A DNA stretch of 61,371 nt from an uncultured Mogibacterium sp. (lineage in GTDB: Bacteria; Bacillota; Clostridia; Peptostreptococcales; Anaerovoracaceae), in contig NZ_CALISE010000008.1 of NCBI RefSeq assembly GCF_938041965.1, positions 1 through 61,371 on the forward strand, read 5' to 3'. Positions 1 to 6,740 of the stretch are shown piece after piece. Each line of letters opens with the position of its first letter. Within the stretch, counting starts at the first letter, position 1. Both the position numbers and the translations under genes were made by a program. The notes below the pieces were generated by a model, which did no database searches, was not told the origin of the DNA, and saw nothing but the letters and a program-made list of their open reading frames with translations.

Positions 1-56
1 TTGGCAGCCTTAATCTCAAGGCTTAGTGTCTTTCTTGCAATTTCTTCGTTAATCAC
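1..56 (-). CDS. PcfB-like conjugation protein, N-terminal fragment
   Basis: Only the first 18 codons are in the window. The reading frame starts at a GTG at 56-54, nine bases after a GAGGAGG ribosome binding site (66-72) that lies inside the end of the upstream replication gene. The ATG two bases earlier is followed directly by TGA, so it cannot be the start. The visible N-terminus (MINEEIARKTLSLEIKAA) resembles PcfB-family proteins, which sit next to the VirD4-like coupling protein in Tn1549-type conjugative elements. The gene order (replication protein then PcfB) supports this. The identification rests on 18 residues plus context, so it is tentative. Confidence 0.5.
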   Translation of the reverse strand, partial: MINEEIARKTLSLEIKAA

Positions 57-58
57 AT

Positions 59-1087
59 TCAATATCCTCCTCTCATATCATAGCTTACAAGGGCAGAGTA
101 ATGTGCATCTATCCCACTTGGTGCATTATATGCTGCTGTTAGGACAAATGCTCTGATATTCCTAATCTTGTATTCATTTTCCTTAATAACATCTGACAGA
201 TACTCCAAATGCTCTGATTTAAGTTTTCTAAATCTTTCTTTTACTATATGTGCCGGAAGCTTCGTTTGATTGATTGTAACAAGCTCTCTATCATCAAGTA
301 TCATAATATCTGCCAGTATCTTTAATATCTCATCAAAGTCTTTAACTATAAATTTATTGCCCAACTCAAGATGTTCATAATAGCCTGTCTGTGTTCTTAA
401 CTCATCTAAGCAGTTCTGATATATATTTTTGTTTTCTATTTCCGCCTCTCCGTCCATCCTTTTTCTTGGTTCTGAATACTCGGCATCTATGACGGAATGA
501 TGGGTGGAATTATATGATGAAATATCTGTAGTAATCTTTGATGAATTATTTGTAGTATTCTCTGGTAATGGTTGGGGCATATTGCCATTTTGCATTGGCA
601 GATTTTGCTCTGTTGCATTGGTGCAATCTGCACTTGTGCATTGGTGGATTTTGCACTTTTCCATTGGTGCATTTTGCCCTAATGCATTAGGCACAGCTTT
701 TTCTAAGGCTTGTAATTCTTCTTTTTTCTTTTTGTTCTCAATTTCAATATAAAGTTCCTCCAGCTTTTCGGTATTTATGCTGTACCATTTTGTTTTATCT
801 CTTGGATCTTTATTGTAGTTTCCTACGAGTAGAAAACCTGCCTTTTCCAACTTCGCAAAGGTTCTTTTTACAGTATCGAAACTCATATAGTCAAAATCTT
901 TTTCCTGCCATGCTCTTATTGAGTTATATGTCCAATATCTTCCGTCACAGAAGTTATTGCCGGATTTCTTATTTATTTCTATCCAATAGTTTATTTGCTG
1001 TAAGATAAGAGCTTCATTTAAACCTATCTCTCTTGCCAATGTCTTATTTGCAACGATAGGTTGTTCATCAAATAAATACATACTCAT
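59..1087 (-). CDS. ICE/plasmid replication initiator with C-terminal DUF6017
   Basis: This 342-aa protein is probably the replication initiator of an integrative conjugative element. Residues 1-100 look like a winged-helix DNA-binding domain of the phage replisome-organizer kind (LNEALILQQINYW, then YDTVKRTFAKLEKAGF-like pattern). Residues about 225-342 match the DUF6017 domain found in Tn1549-like elements (YYEHLELGNKFI, KVRNIRAF-type and LTAAYNAPSG motifs). The domains are joined by a low-complexity linker (about 125-205) whose DNA is a 23-bp tandem repeat, described separately. Start ATG 1087 follows AAAGGAG. The gene is 2 bases upstream of the PcfB-like start, so the two are probably co-translated. 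The domain call is from recognition, not a search. Confidence 0.8.
   Translation of the reverse strand: MSMYLFDEQPIVANKTLAREIGLNEALILQQINYWIEINKKSGNNFCDGRYWTYNSIRAWQEKDFDYMSFDTVKRTFAKLEKAGFLLVGNYNKDPRDKTKWYSINTEKLEELYIEIENKKKKEELQALEKAVPNALGQNAPMEKCKIHQCTSADCTNATEQNLPMQNGNMPQPLPENTTNNSSKITTDISSYNSTHHSVIDAEYSEPRKRMDGEAEIENKNIYQNCLDELRTQTGYYEHLELGNKFIVKDFDEILKILADIMILDDRELVTINQTKLPAHIVKERFRKLKSEHLEYLSDVIKENEYKIRNIRAFVLTAAYNAPSGIDAHYSALVSYDMRGGY
569..706. repeat. 23-bp iteron-like tandem repeat inside the replication gene
   Basis: Units begin at 569, 592, 615, 638, 661 and 684, exactly 23 bases apart. The common core is GCATTGG followed by a TTTGC-like block about ten bases later; the units at 569 and 684 are more degenerate. 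Because 23 is not a multiple of three, the protein linker passes through all three frames and shows no amino-acid repeat, so the periodicity is conserved at DNA level. Iterons in the middle of an initiator gene are typical of RepA_N plasmids, where that region is the origin. An origin role here is inference. Confidence 0.7.
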
Positions 1088-1176
1088 CTAAAAGCTCTCC
1101 TTTCCATGATATTTTTTCACTAAAAAAGACGATAGTTTTTATCTATCGCCCTTGGTAACCATTTTTATGAAATTTT

Positions 1177-1461
1177 TTATATTGATTTTATGGCTTCATT
1201 GATTCCTTGTATAAAAGCTATAATTACAGTTCCTATCATCGGTATTCCGTAAGGACTTAGTAGAAATCCTATAATGAGTGCTTCTATTGCTGCTCTTGTG
1301 TTGTGTAGCATAAAGAATGAGCCTATGGCAACAAATACACACATCAGCATAAGCAAATATAGGATTGCTGTTCCTACGCTAAGCAAGAATGTTAAAAATG
1401 CAGTAAGAATACTTAACAGCAAGCTGATTGGAAATAAAATTATTTTTATTATCCATCTCAT
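1177..1461 (-). CDS. CD1845-family ICE membrane protein
   Basis: This 94-aa, very hydrophobic protein has at least two transmembrane segments (about residues 5-55 and 62-85). The pattern of an N-terminal basic start followed by RIILFP-like hydrophobic repeats and a FLLSPYGIP-like motif matches the CD1845 family, small proteins of unknown function carried by Tn1549/CTn-type conjugative elements. ATG 1461 is preceded by a good GGTGGAG site. The start overlaps the stop of a 23-codon upstream ORF (ATGA overlap), which suggests translational coupling. It is transcribed toward the replication gene, 89 bases further on. Its function in conjugation is unknown. Confidence 0.7.
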   Translation of the reverse strand: MRWIIKIILFPISLLLSILTAFLTFLLSVGTAILYLLMLMCVFVAIGSFFMLHNTRAAIEALIIGFLLSPYGIPMIGTVIIAFIQGINEAIKSI

Positions 1462-1529
1462 TTATTCTCCACCGCCTTTGCTAATGGAATAACTGACATA
1501 ATGGTTTGAAATATTCTTTTACATATCAT
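1458..1529 (-). CDS. Small 23-aa ORF at the head of the ICE operon
   Basis: A 23-codon frame beginning MICKRIFQTIMSVIPL and ending in VENK has a textbook AAAGGAGG site five bases before its ATG. Its TGA overlaps the ATG of the CD1845-family gene. It could be a true small amphipathic/hydrophobic peptide or a leader peptide that couples translation to the downstream gene. I do not recognise a family. Support comes only from the strong ribosome binding site and the stop-start overlap. Confidence 0.5.
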   Translation of the reverse strand: MICKRIFQTIMSVIPLAKAVENK

Positions 1530-1565
1530 AAAAGCCTCCTTTTCGATATTTTGTTTGATTTTAAA

Positions 1566-1624
1566 AATAGGGATACAGTGCTGAAAGCTCCTATTTATCA
1601 AGCTTTTTCCTCTGTATCCCTATT
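1566..1624. promoter_or_regulatory. Perfect 13-bp inverted repeat in the ICE leader
   Basis: AATAGGGATACAG (1566-1578) pairs perfectly with CTGTATCCCTATT (1612-1624). A nested hairpin inside pairs AAAGCT with AGCTTT. It lies upstream of the leftward ICE genes and just downstream (in minus-strand sense) of a second large inverted repeat at 1637-1733. Attenuator, terminator and oriT-like roles are all possible, and the sequence alone does not decide between them. Confidence 0.55.
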
Positions 1625-1636
1625 ATATCTCAAGCC

Positions 1637-1733
1637 CACTTTGAATGCGCTAAACTATTTATGTCATTCACTCCCGTGTGAATGCACCTCCTTCTGTTCC
1701 TTTGTTTGCAGCTTACAGACCGCATTCAAAGTG
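1637..1733. promoter_or_regulatory. Long-range 13-bp inverted repeat with nested hairpins
   Basis: CACTTTGAATGCG (1637-1649) is perfectly complementary to CGCATTCAAAGTG (1721-1733). Inside lies CATTCAC (1665-1671) pairing GTGAATG (1678-1684), and CTTCTG (1691-1696) can pair with CAGAAG (1737-1742) in an alternative fold. The arrangement resembles a switchable leader RNA of the ICE operon, which is transcribed leftward. No known riboswitch class was recognised. Confidence 0.5.
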
Positions 1734-1743
1734 TAGCAGAAGG
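1651..1743. repeat. 93-bp dispersed repeat, copy 1 (ICE leader)
   Basis: Aligns without gaps to 10089-10181 at roughly 75 percent identity by eye. The best-conserved blocks are CTATTTATGTCA at the left and GACCGCATT-AAAGTGT-GCAGAAG at the right. The CTTCTG/CAGAAG pairing is kept in both copies. Confidence 0.65.
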
Positions 1744-1797
1744 TTTTTTCATTTTCAATTTCTGCTCATAGGCAAAGCCTTTACGGAACCAACGGAA

Positions 1798-1820
1798 CCA
1801 CGCGTCCAACGCGTGGTTTT
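1798..1820 (+). terminator. Hairpin plus T-run near the ICE end
   Basis: CCACGCGT and ACGCGTGG form a perfect 8-bp stem with a 3-base loop, followed by TTTT. It lies 9 bases left of the first copy of the 50-bp att-like repeat and may insulate the element from the chromosome. Confidence 0.55.
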
Positions 1821-1828
1821 ACTTATAC

Positions 1829-1878
1829 AAAAAAAGAGACGAGCTTAACTCGTCTCTTTTGGCGGAGGACATGGGACT
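1829..1878. repeat. 50-bp att-like direct repeat, copy A
   Basis: Identical over 50 bases to 2041-2090. It carries the last 19 nt of tRNA-Ser (minus strand) and the complete tRNA terminator hairpin (GAGACGAG/CTCGTCTC). Duplication of a tRNA 3' end is the signature of site-specific integration. This copy borders the ICE, so it is probably an attachment-site scar or the ICE junction. Confidence 0.75.
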
Positions 1879-2040
1879 ACTATGGCGGATACTGTTCGAC
1901 TTTCGCTTCGCTCTGTCTCACTGTCCGCCTCTGTATTTGACCTGCTTTGCCTCTCCCTTCGCTCCGCTTGGGACTCGGCTAGCTAGGTCATAATCGAACC
2001 TCACGGGAACCCGTGGCTTCTCGCCCCATACTTGCTACAT
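1879..2040. other. 162-bp gene-free segment between the two att-like repeats
   Basis: No convincing gene. It is richer in G+C than the ICE side and contains a GGCGGA/TCCGCC inverted repeat and a CACGGG/CCGTGG hairpin next to a GGTTCGATT-like motif (minus strand) that looks like a degenerate tRNA T-arm. It may be the leftover end of an earlier mobile element that used the same tRNA. Confidence 0.4.
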
Positions 2041-2071
2041 AAAAAAAGAGACGAGCTTAACTCGTCTCTTT
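2041..2071 (-). terminator. Terminator of the tRNA-Ser gene
   Basis: In minus-strand sense, AAAGAGACGAG pairs with CTCGTCTCTTT around a 5-base loop and runs into seven T residues, directly after the tRNA CCA end. It is part of the 50-bp direct repeat copy B (2041-2090). Confidence 0.8.
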
Positions 2072-2159
2072 TGGCGGAGGACATGGGACTCGAACCCACG
2101 GGGCTGTTACGCCTTACCTGATTTCCAATCAGGCTCCTTAGCCACTCGGTCAATCCTCC
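2072..2159 (-). tRNA. tRNA-Ser(GGA), CCA encoded
   Basis: The minus strand folds as a class II tRNA. The acceptor stem GGAGGAU pairs with GUCCUCC (one G-U), the 3' G discriminator is followed by CCA, and the anticodon loop in CTGATTGGAAATCAG reads GGA (serine). There is a long variable arm, and the T-loop is GGTTCGAGTCC. The length is 88 nt. Its last 19 nt are duplicated at 1860-1878, marking the gene as the integration target of the neighbouring element; the tRNA itself is intact. Confidence 0.95.
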
Positions 2160-2284
2160 ACACGCGGCTAACGCACTAATATTCAAATCGTGCCTAAATA
2201 GGTTAACACAAACGGAATCTAAACGCAAGCCGTTATTATATTCACGCGTATGGTATTATGTAAATACACAGAAAGGAGTATCAA

Positions 2285-3568
2285 ATGCACGAGCTTATAG
2301 AACTATTAAAATCTGATATGAAGCCTGCACTAGGTGTTACTGAACCAGGTGCTATAGCTTTTGCTGTTTCGACGGCTTGTTCGTACCTTGACGGCGAGGC
2401 AGATAGCATCGAACTTAGACTTAATAGCGGTATATACAAAAATGCTTTTACCTGTGGCATTCCAAGCAGCCCTCACCTAGGCAACCTATATGCAGCAGCA
2501 CTCGGTGCAATTGCAGCCGATAATTCCAAAGGTCTCGAGTGTCTTTCGTCAGTCACTCCTGCTGATAATAAAGCCGCTGAGAAGATGATTGCCGATGGCC
2601 GAATTACGGTTTTGCTATCGGAGGTTAGCAGCCGCATACACATAGAAGTAATCGCCCGCTGTAGTGATGAATCCGCTGAGGTAATAATTTGGGATAGCCA
2701 CACCAATATTACGTGTATAAAGCACAACGGCGAAATTGTAAAAGGCAGTGATTCACCTGATGACAAACGATCTGAACCATCTGGACCACCAATAATTCAC
2801 AAGTATACGCTTCAAGATCTTGTCAACCTAGTTAACGAAGTCTCATTTGAGGATATAGCGTTTATTAAGGATGCTTACACGGTTAATCTCCAACTTTACG
2901 ATGTTGCCATGTCTAGCGACCGCACGACTTTTGCAAAATTGCTATATAAAAATAACGGAAATAAAACTATTAGCGATAACGCTGTCGATACAGCAAGTCT
3001 ATTATGTAATGCTGCGATTGAAGCGAGAGTGCTAGGACTTGATGCCCCAGCGATGAGTATTACTGGATCTGGTGCACATGGAATCATAGCTACACTTCCT
3101 CTATATGGCTACTGTAAAATCCATAATATCGAAGATGAGAAGCTTATCCGAGCAACCGCTCTTAGCTATCTAGTCTGTACGTATATAAAAGAGTATTCTG
3201 GTAAACTATCTGCATTTTGCGGATGTGCTATAGCTGCTGGAAGCGGTATGGCTTCTGCCCTTGTATACCTTGATGGTGGCGATACTGAAGCAATGTTCAG
3301 ATGTCTTAACAACATGGCGAGTAGCATCACTGGGATGATTTGTGACGGAGGAAATCATGGCTGTGTAATGAAGGGGGTCTCAGCTGTAGATACGGCTTTT
3401 CGTTCAAAAGACTTTGCAATGGCTGGTATATGCATAGAAAACCTACACGGCATCAACGGTTCAACTCCTGAAGAAACTATGCGTAATATGGGCTTAATCG
3501 CCTCGCCTGGCATGGTAAAAACAGAGGAGACTATCTTAGATATAATGAAATCAAAGTTACAATCATAA
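2285..3568 (+). CDS. L-cysteine desulfidase-like / serine dehydratase alpha family (UPF0597)
   Basis: This 427-aa protein belongs to the UPF0597 (YhaM/CyuA) family, oxygen-sensitive iron-sulfur enzymes related to the alpha subunit of L-serine dehydratase. Characterised members split L-cysteine into pyruvate, ammonia and sulfide. The Cys residues expected to hold the cluster are visible at about 57 (FTCGIP), 312 and 314 (FCGCA), and 352 and 359 (ICDGGNHGC). Glycine-rich GSGAHG at about 263 is also typical. Start ATG 2285 follows GAAAGGAG. It is monocistronic and divergent from tRNA-Ser, with a strong terminator after it. Cysteine versus serine or another substrate cannot be decided from sequence. 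Confidence 0.8.
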   Translation: MHELIELLKSDMKPALGVTEPGAIAFAVSTACSYLDGEADSIELRLNSGIYKNAFTCGIPSSPHLGNLYAAALGAIAADNSKGLECLSSVTPADNKAAEKMIADGRITVLLSEVSSRIHIEVIARCSDESAEVIIWDSHTNITCIKHNGEIVKGSDSPDDKRSEPSGPPIIHKYTLQDLVNLVNEVSFEDIAFIKDAYTVNLQLYDVAMSSDRTTFAKLLYKNNGNKTISDNAVDTASLLCNAAIEARVLGLDAPAMSITGSGAHGIIATLPLYGYCKIHNIEDEKLIRATALSYLVCTYIKEYSGKLSAFCGCAIAAGSGMASALVYLDGGDTEAMFRCLNNMASSITGMICDGGNHGCVMKGVSAVDTAFRSKDFAMAGICIENLHGINGSTPEETMRNMGLIASPGMVKTEETILDIMKSKLQS

Positions 3569-3612
3569 GCATAATTGGCGCTGTAATCAGTGTTACAATC
3601 ATAAGCATAATT
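3556..3612. repeat. 21-bp tandem duplication spanning the stop codon
   Basis: GTTACAATCATAAGCATAAT plus T occurs at 3556-3576 and again at 3592-3612. The first copy contains the last codons and the TAA stop of the desulfidase-like gene. The second copy lies in the 3' untranslated region. It looks like a recent local duplication. Confidence 0.8.
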
Positions 3613-3617
3613 ACAAA

Positions 3618-3645
3618 GCGGACGGCAATGCCGTCCGCCATTTTT
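3618..3645 (+). terminator. Rho-independent terminator of the desulfidase-like gene
   Basis: GCGGACGG and CCGTCCGC form a GC-rich stem with a short loop, followed by CATTTTT. It stands between two convergent genes. Confidence 0.85.
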
Positions 3646-3683
3646 AAATATAAATTTCGCTTTGAAATCGATTCAAAAGTATA

Positions 3684-4742
3684 CTACTCGTAAATCTTGT
3701 ACTCCTTTGTCTCAAGAGCTCTGAGTGCACCATCAGCAAGAGACTTCATCTCTTCCTCTCCTGGGAATCTTAGAACTGGAGCAACCTTACCTACGTAGGA
3801 AGTGATTTCCTCACAGAATCTATCACTATAAGCCATTCCACCTGTGTAAACGATTGCATCTACATCGAAGTGAAGAACGGCAGACATAGCACCGATATCC
3901 TTTGATAGCTGGTAAGCGATAGCTCTGAATGCACCTAAGCACTCCTTATCTCCTTCGTCAAACGCCTTGTTCTCTACTGTACGGAAATCCTTAGTTCCTG
4001 TGTATGAGAATACACCAGCCTCATGACCGATGATTTTCTTTACTTCAGCCTTAGTCTTTCCAGAGAAGCATAGGTTAACGAGAGCATTTGCAGGAAGAGC
4101 ACCACCTCTATCCATACCCATAGAACCATCGTCCTTTACGTTGTATACATCTACAACTCTGCCCTTTTTGTGAGCTGCAACAGATACTCCACCTCCGAGG
4201 TGAACTACAACTAGGTTGAGGTCCTCATAAGCCTTTCCGATTTCCTTTGCTGCCTTTCTAGCAACCGACTTCTGGTTAAGCGCATGGAAGAAGCTCTGTC
4301 TCTCCATACCCTTTAGTCCAGAGTATCTAGCAACATCATCAAGCTCGTCTACGCAAACAGGGTCAACGAAGAAAGCAGGAATGCCAACTTTATCACCTAG
4401 CTCTTTTGCTAGATATGCTCCGAGGTTAGCAGCATGCTCACCGTAAGGTGGGTTCTTAATATCTCTGATAACTGCATCGTTAACGAGATAAGTCCCAGAT
4501 GGGATATGCTTGAATAGTCCACCACGACCGCAAATTGCGTCAAAATCTTCCAGTTTGTAGCCTTCAGCATCGAGTGTCTTCATTATTACGTCGCGACGGA
4601 ATGGCATCTGATCTACGATGTTTGCATACTTGTCCATCTCAGCTGCATCGTGGTCAATACCTACGCGCATAAGCTCCTGATCATTCTCGTATACAGCAAT
4701 CTTTGTGGATGTTGCTCCAGGGTTGATTACAAGAATCTTCAT
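3684..4742 (-). CDS. buk: Butyrate kinase
   Basis: Acetokinase-family enzyme of 352 aa that transfers phosphate between butyryl phosphate and ADP, the ATP-forming last step of butyrate fermentation. The N-terminal phosphate-binding strand INPGATSTKIAVY, the GRGG motif at about 90, the HLGGGVSVAAHKKGR adenylate/phosphate motif at about 180 and a C-terminal YTGGMAYSDRF motif at about 305 are all present, and the length is normal. Start ATG 4742 follows AAAGGAG. A second, more distant paralogue of 376 aa ends the had operon at 26894-28024. No phosphotransbutyrylase gene lies nearby, so the partner enzyme must be elsewhere. Confidence 0.9.
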   Translation of the reverse strand: MKILVINPGATSTKIAVYENDQELMRVGIDHDAAEMDKYANIVDQMPFRRDVIMKTLDAEGYKLEDFDAICGRGGLFKHIPSGTYLVNDAVIRDIKNPPYGEHAANLGAYLAKELGDKVGIPAFFVDPVCVDELDDVARYSGLKGMERQSFFHALNQKSVARKAAKEIGKAYEDLNLVVVHLGGGVSVAAHKKGRVVDVYNVKDDGSMGMDRGGALPANALVNLCFSGKTKAEVKKIIGHEAGVFSYTGTKDFRTVENKAFDEGDKECLGAFRAIAYQLSKDIGAMSAVLHFDVDAIVYTGGMAYSDRFCEEITSYVGKVAPVLRFPGEEEMKSLADGALRALETKEYKIYE

Positions 4743-4820
4743 GTTACCAATTTCTCCTTTCGTTACCTCAATATTTTAATCATGTCCTTAGTATAAATAC
4801 ATTCGAACGTGATAACATGA

Positions 4821-6704
4821 CTATTTATTTCTATTACCAGCTTTGCGCCTCTCGATCTCTTTGAGAAGCTTCTTGCGAAGTCTGATATCCTCTGGTGTTA
4901 CCTCTACGAGTTCATCTCCATTGATGAATTCGAGTGCCTCCTCCAGGGTAAATGTTCGCGGTGGTGTTAGCTTAATCGTGTCATCGCTACCCGCCGCACG
5001 CATATTAGATACTCTCTTTGCCTTGCATGGATTTACTACCATGTCATCGCCTCTAGAGTTCATACCGACTATCATACCTTCATAAACGTGAGTTCCAGGT
5101 TCAACGAACATCTGCACACGCTCCTGAATATTAAATATTGCATATGGCGTACAGTTGCCTTCTTCCTGTGCTACAGCAACACCGTTAGTGCGCTCTGGAA
5201 TTTCACCCTTCCAAGTTTCAAATCCCTCAAAGCGTCTAACCATGGTACCTTCACCATGAGTATCGTTGATAAACTCACTTCTATATCCCATGAGTCCACG
5301 AGTTGGAACGGAGTATTCAATTTTCGAATATCCGTTACCTTCGCTCATCATCTGCTTCATCATGCCCTTACGCATATTGAGCTTAGAGATAACCGATCCA
5401 GAATATTCATCTGGAACACTAACAACAACCTCTTCAACTGGTTCAAGCAGCTCCCCATTGTCACCGCGCTTCGTTACAACCTCAGGCTTAGATACAGCGA
5501 GTTCATATCCCTCACGGCGCATATTCTCTATAAAAATAGATAGATGTAATTCTCCTCTACCAGAAACCTTAAATGAATCAGTCGAGTCTGTAGGCTCTAC
5601 TACCAGTCCAACGTTAACCTCAAGCTCTTTCTCCAGTCGCTCCTTGATATGTCTACTTGTCACGTACTTGCCGACTTTACCAGCGAACGGCGAAGAGTTA
5701 ACCATGAAGTTCATCGATAAGGTTGGCTCCTCGATACTGATATTACCGAGAGATTCAGGGTGAGCCGGATCACAGATTGTCTCACCTATCGAGATGTCTG
5801 AAATGCCTGATACAACGACGATATCTCCGCACTCAGCTTCGTCAACCGACATTCTCTGAAGACCTCTGTATACAAATACCTGATTTATCTTGGCATTGTA
5901 CGACTCTTCTTCATCTTTCATGACTACTACCTGCTGTGCTACCTTGAGTGTACCTCTTGTAATTCTGCCTATTCCAAGTCTACCGATATAGTCATCGTAT
6001 GCAAGTGAAGAAATCTGTAGCTGAAGTGGCTCATCTCTTAGATCAGGATATGGGTCACAGTGTTCAACTATCTTATCAAGCAGAGGTTCTATATTGAAAT
6101 CCCCAAAGCCCTTCGGACTTTTCTTGATCTTAGTTGTACCATCATCCACCATTATGTCAGCAACCTCGCTAGGGTCGCTTACGGCAATTCCTTGCCTTGC
6201 GATTCCATACATAATTGGGAAATCTAGCTGTTCATCATTAGCCTCAAGATCCATAAACAGTTCATAAACTTCATCTACAACCTCATCTATTCTAGCGTCC
6301 TTCTTGTCTATCTTATTGATAAATAAGATAGGATTTAATCCCTGCTCAAGCGATTTATTGAGCACGAATCTAGTCTGAGGCATAGGTCCTTCACTAGAGT
6401 CTACTAGTAGAATTACTGTATCAACAGTCTTCATGATACGCTCAACCTCGGAGCTGAAATCGGCGTGTCCTGGTGTATCGACAATATTAATCTTGTAATC
6501 CTTGTACATGATAGAGCAGTTTTTGGAATATATAGTAATTCCACGCTCTCTCTCGATTGCATCACTATCCATTACACACTCTACAACCTCTTCATTGTCT
6601 CTGAACACATGAGATTGAGCAAGAAGTGCATCAACAAGTGTTGATTTACCTGCATCAACGTGTGCAATTACTGCGATATTAATTATCTTATTCTTTTCTC
6701 CCAT
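4821..6704 (-). CDS. typA: Translational GTPase TypA/BipA
   Basis: Ribosome-associated GTPase of 627 aa, close to the usual 610. It helps 50S assembly and stress adaptation. The G domain carries AHVDAGKSTLVD (P-loop), the RGITI switch I, DTPGHADF (G3) and NKID (G4). Domains II and III and the TypA-specific C-terminal domain (GLMGYRSEFINDTHGEGT at about 480-500) follow in normal order. Start ATG 6704 follows a weak GAAGGG site. It is transcribed leftward behind the DUF2207 gene with a 36-base gap. Confidence 0.95.
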   Translation of the reverse strand: MGEKNKIINIAVIAHVDAGKSTLVDALLAQSHVFRDNEEVVECVMDSDAIERERGITIYSKNCSIMYKDYKINIVDTPGHADFSSEVERIMKTVDTVILLVDSSEGPMPQTRFVLNKSLEQGLNPILFINKIDKKDARIDEVVDEVYELFMDLEANDEQLDFPIMYGIARQGIAVSDPSEVADIMVDDGTTKIKKSPKGFGDFNIEPLLDKIVEHCDPYPDLRDEPLQLQISSLAYDDYIGRLGIGRITRGTLKVAQQVVVMKDEEESYNAKINQVFVYRGLQRMSVDEAECGDIVVVSGISDISIGETICDPAHPESLGNISIEEPTLSMNFMVNSSPFAGKVGKYVTSRHIKERLEKELEVNVGLVVEPTDSTDSFKVSGRGELHLSIFIENMRREGYELAVSKPEVVTKRGDNGELLEPVEEVVVSVPDEYSGSVISKLNMRKGMMKQMMSEGNGYSKIEYSVPTRGLMGYRSEFINDTHGEGTMVRRFEGFETWKGEIPERTNGVAVAQEEGNCTPYAIFNIQERVQMFVEPGTHVYEGMIVGMNSRGDDMVVNPCKAKRVSNMRAAGSDDTIKLTPPRTFTLEEALEFINGDELVEVTPEDIRLRKKLLKEIERRKAGNRNK

Positions 6705-6740
6705 CGTTATCCCTTCTAACTGGCTATATCTATATAATAT

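Noticed and set aside
569..706. CRISPR array interpretation of the 23-bp repeats
   Set aside because: The units are contiguous without spacers and lie inside a coding gene.
2001..2228. 75-codon minus-strand ORF across the tRNA-Ser
   Set aside because: It lies over the tRNA gene and the att-like repeat; its open frame follows from tRNA sequence and it has no ribosome site.
5088..5763. Long plus-strand ORFs (151 and 165 codons) inside typA
   Set aside because: They are antisense to a full-length, well-conserved typA and have no family resemblance.
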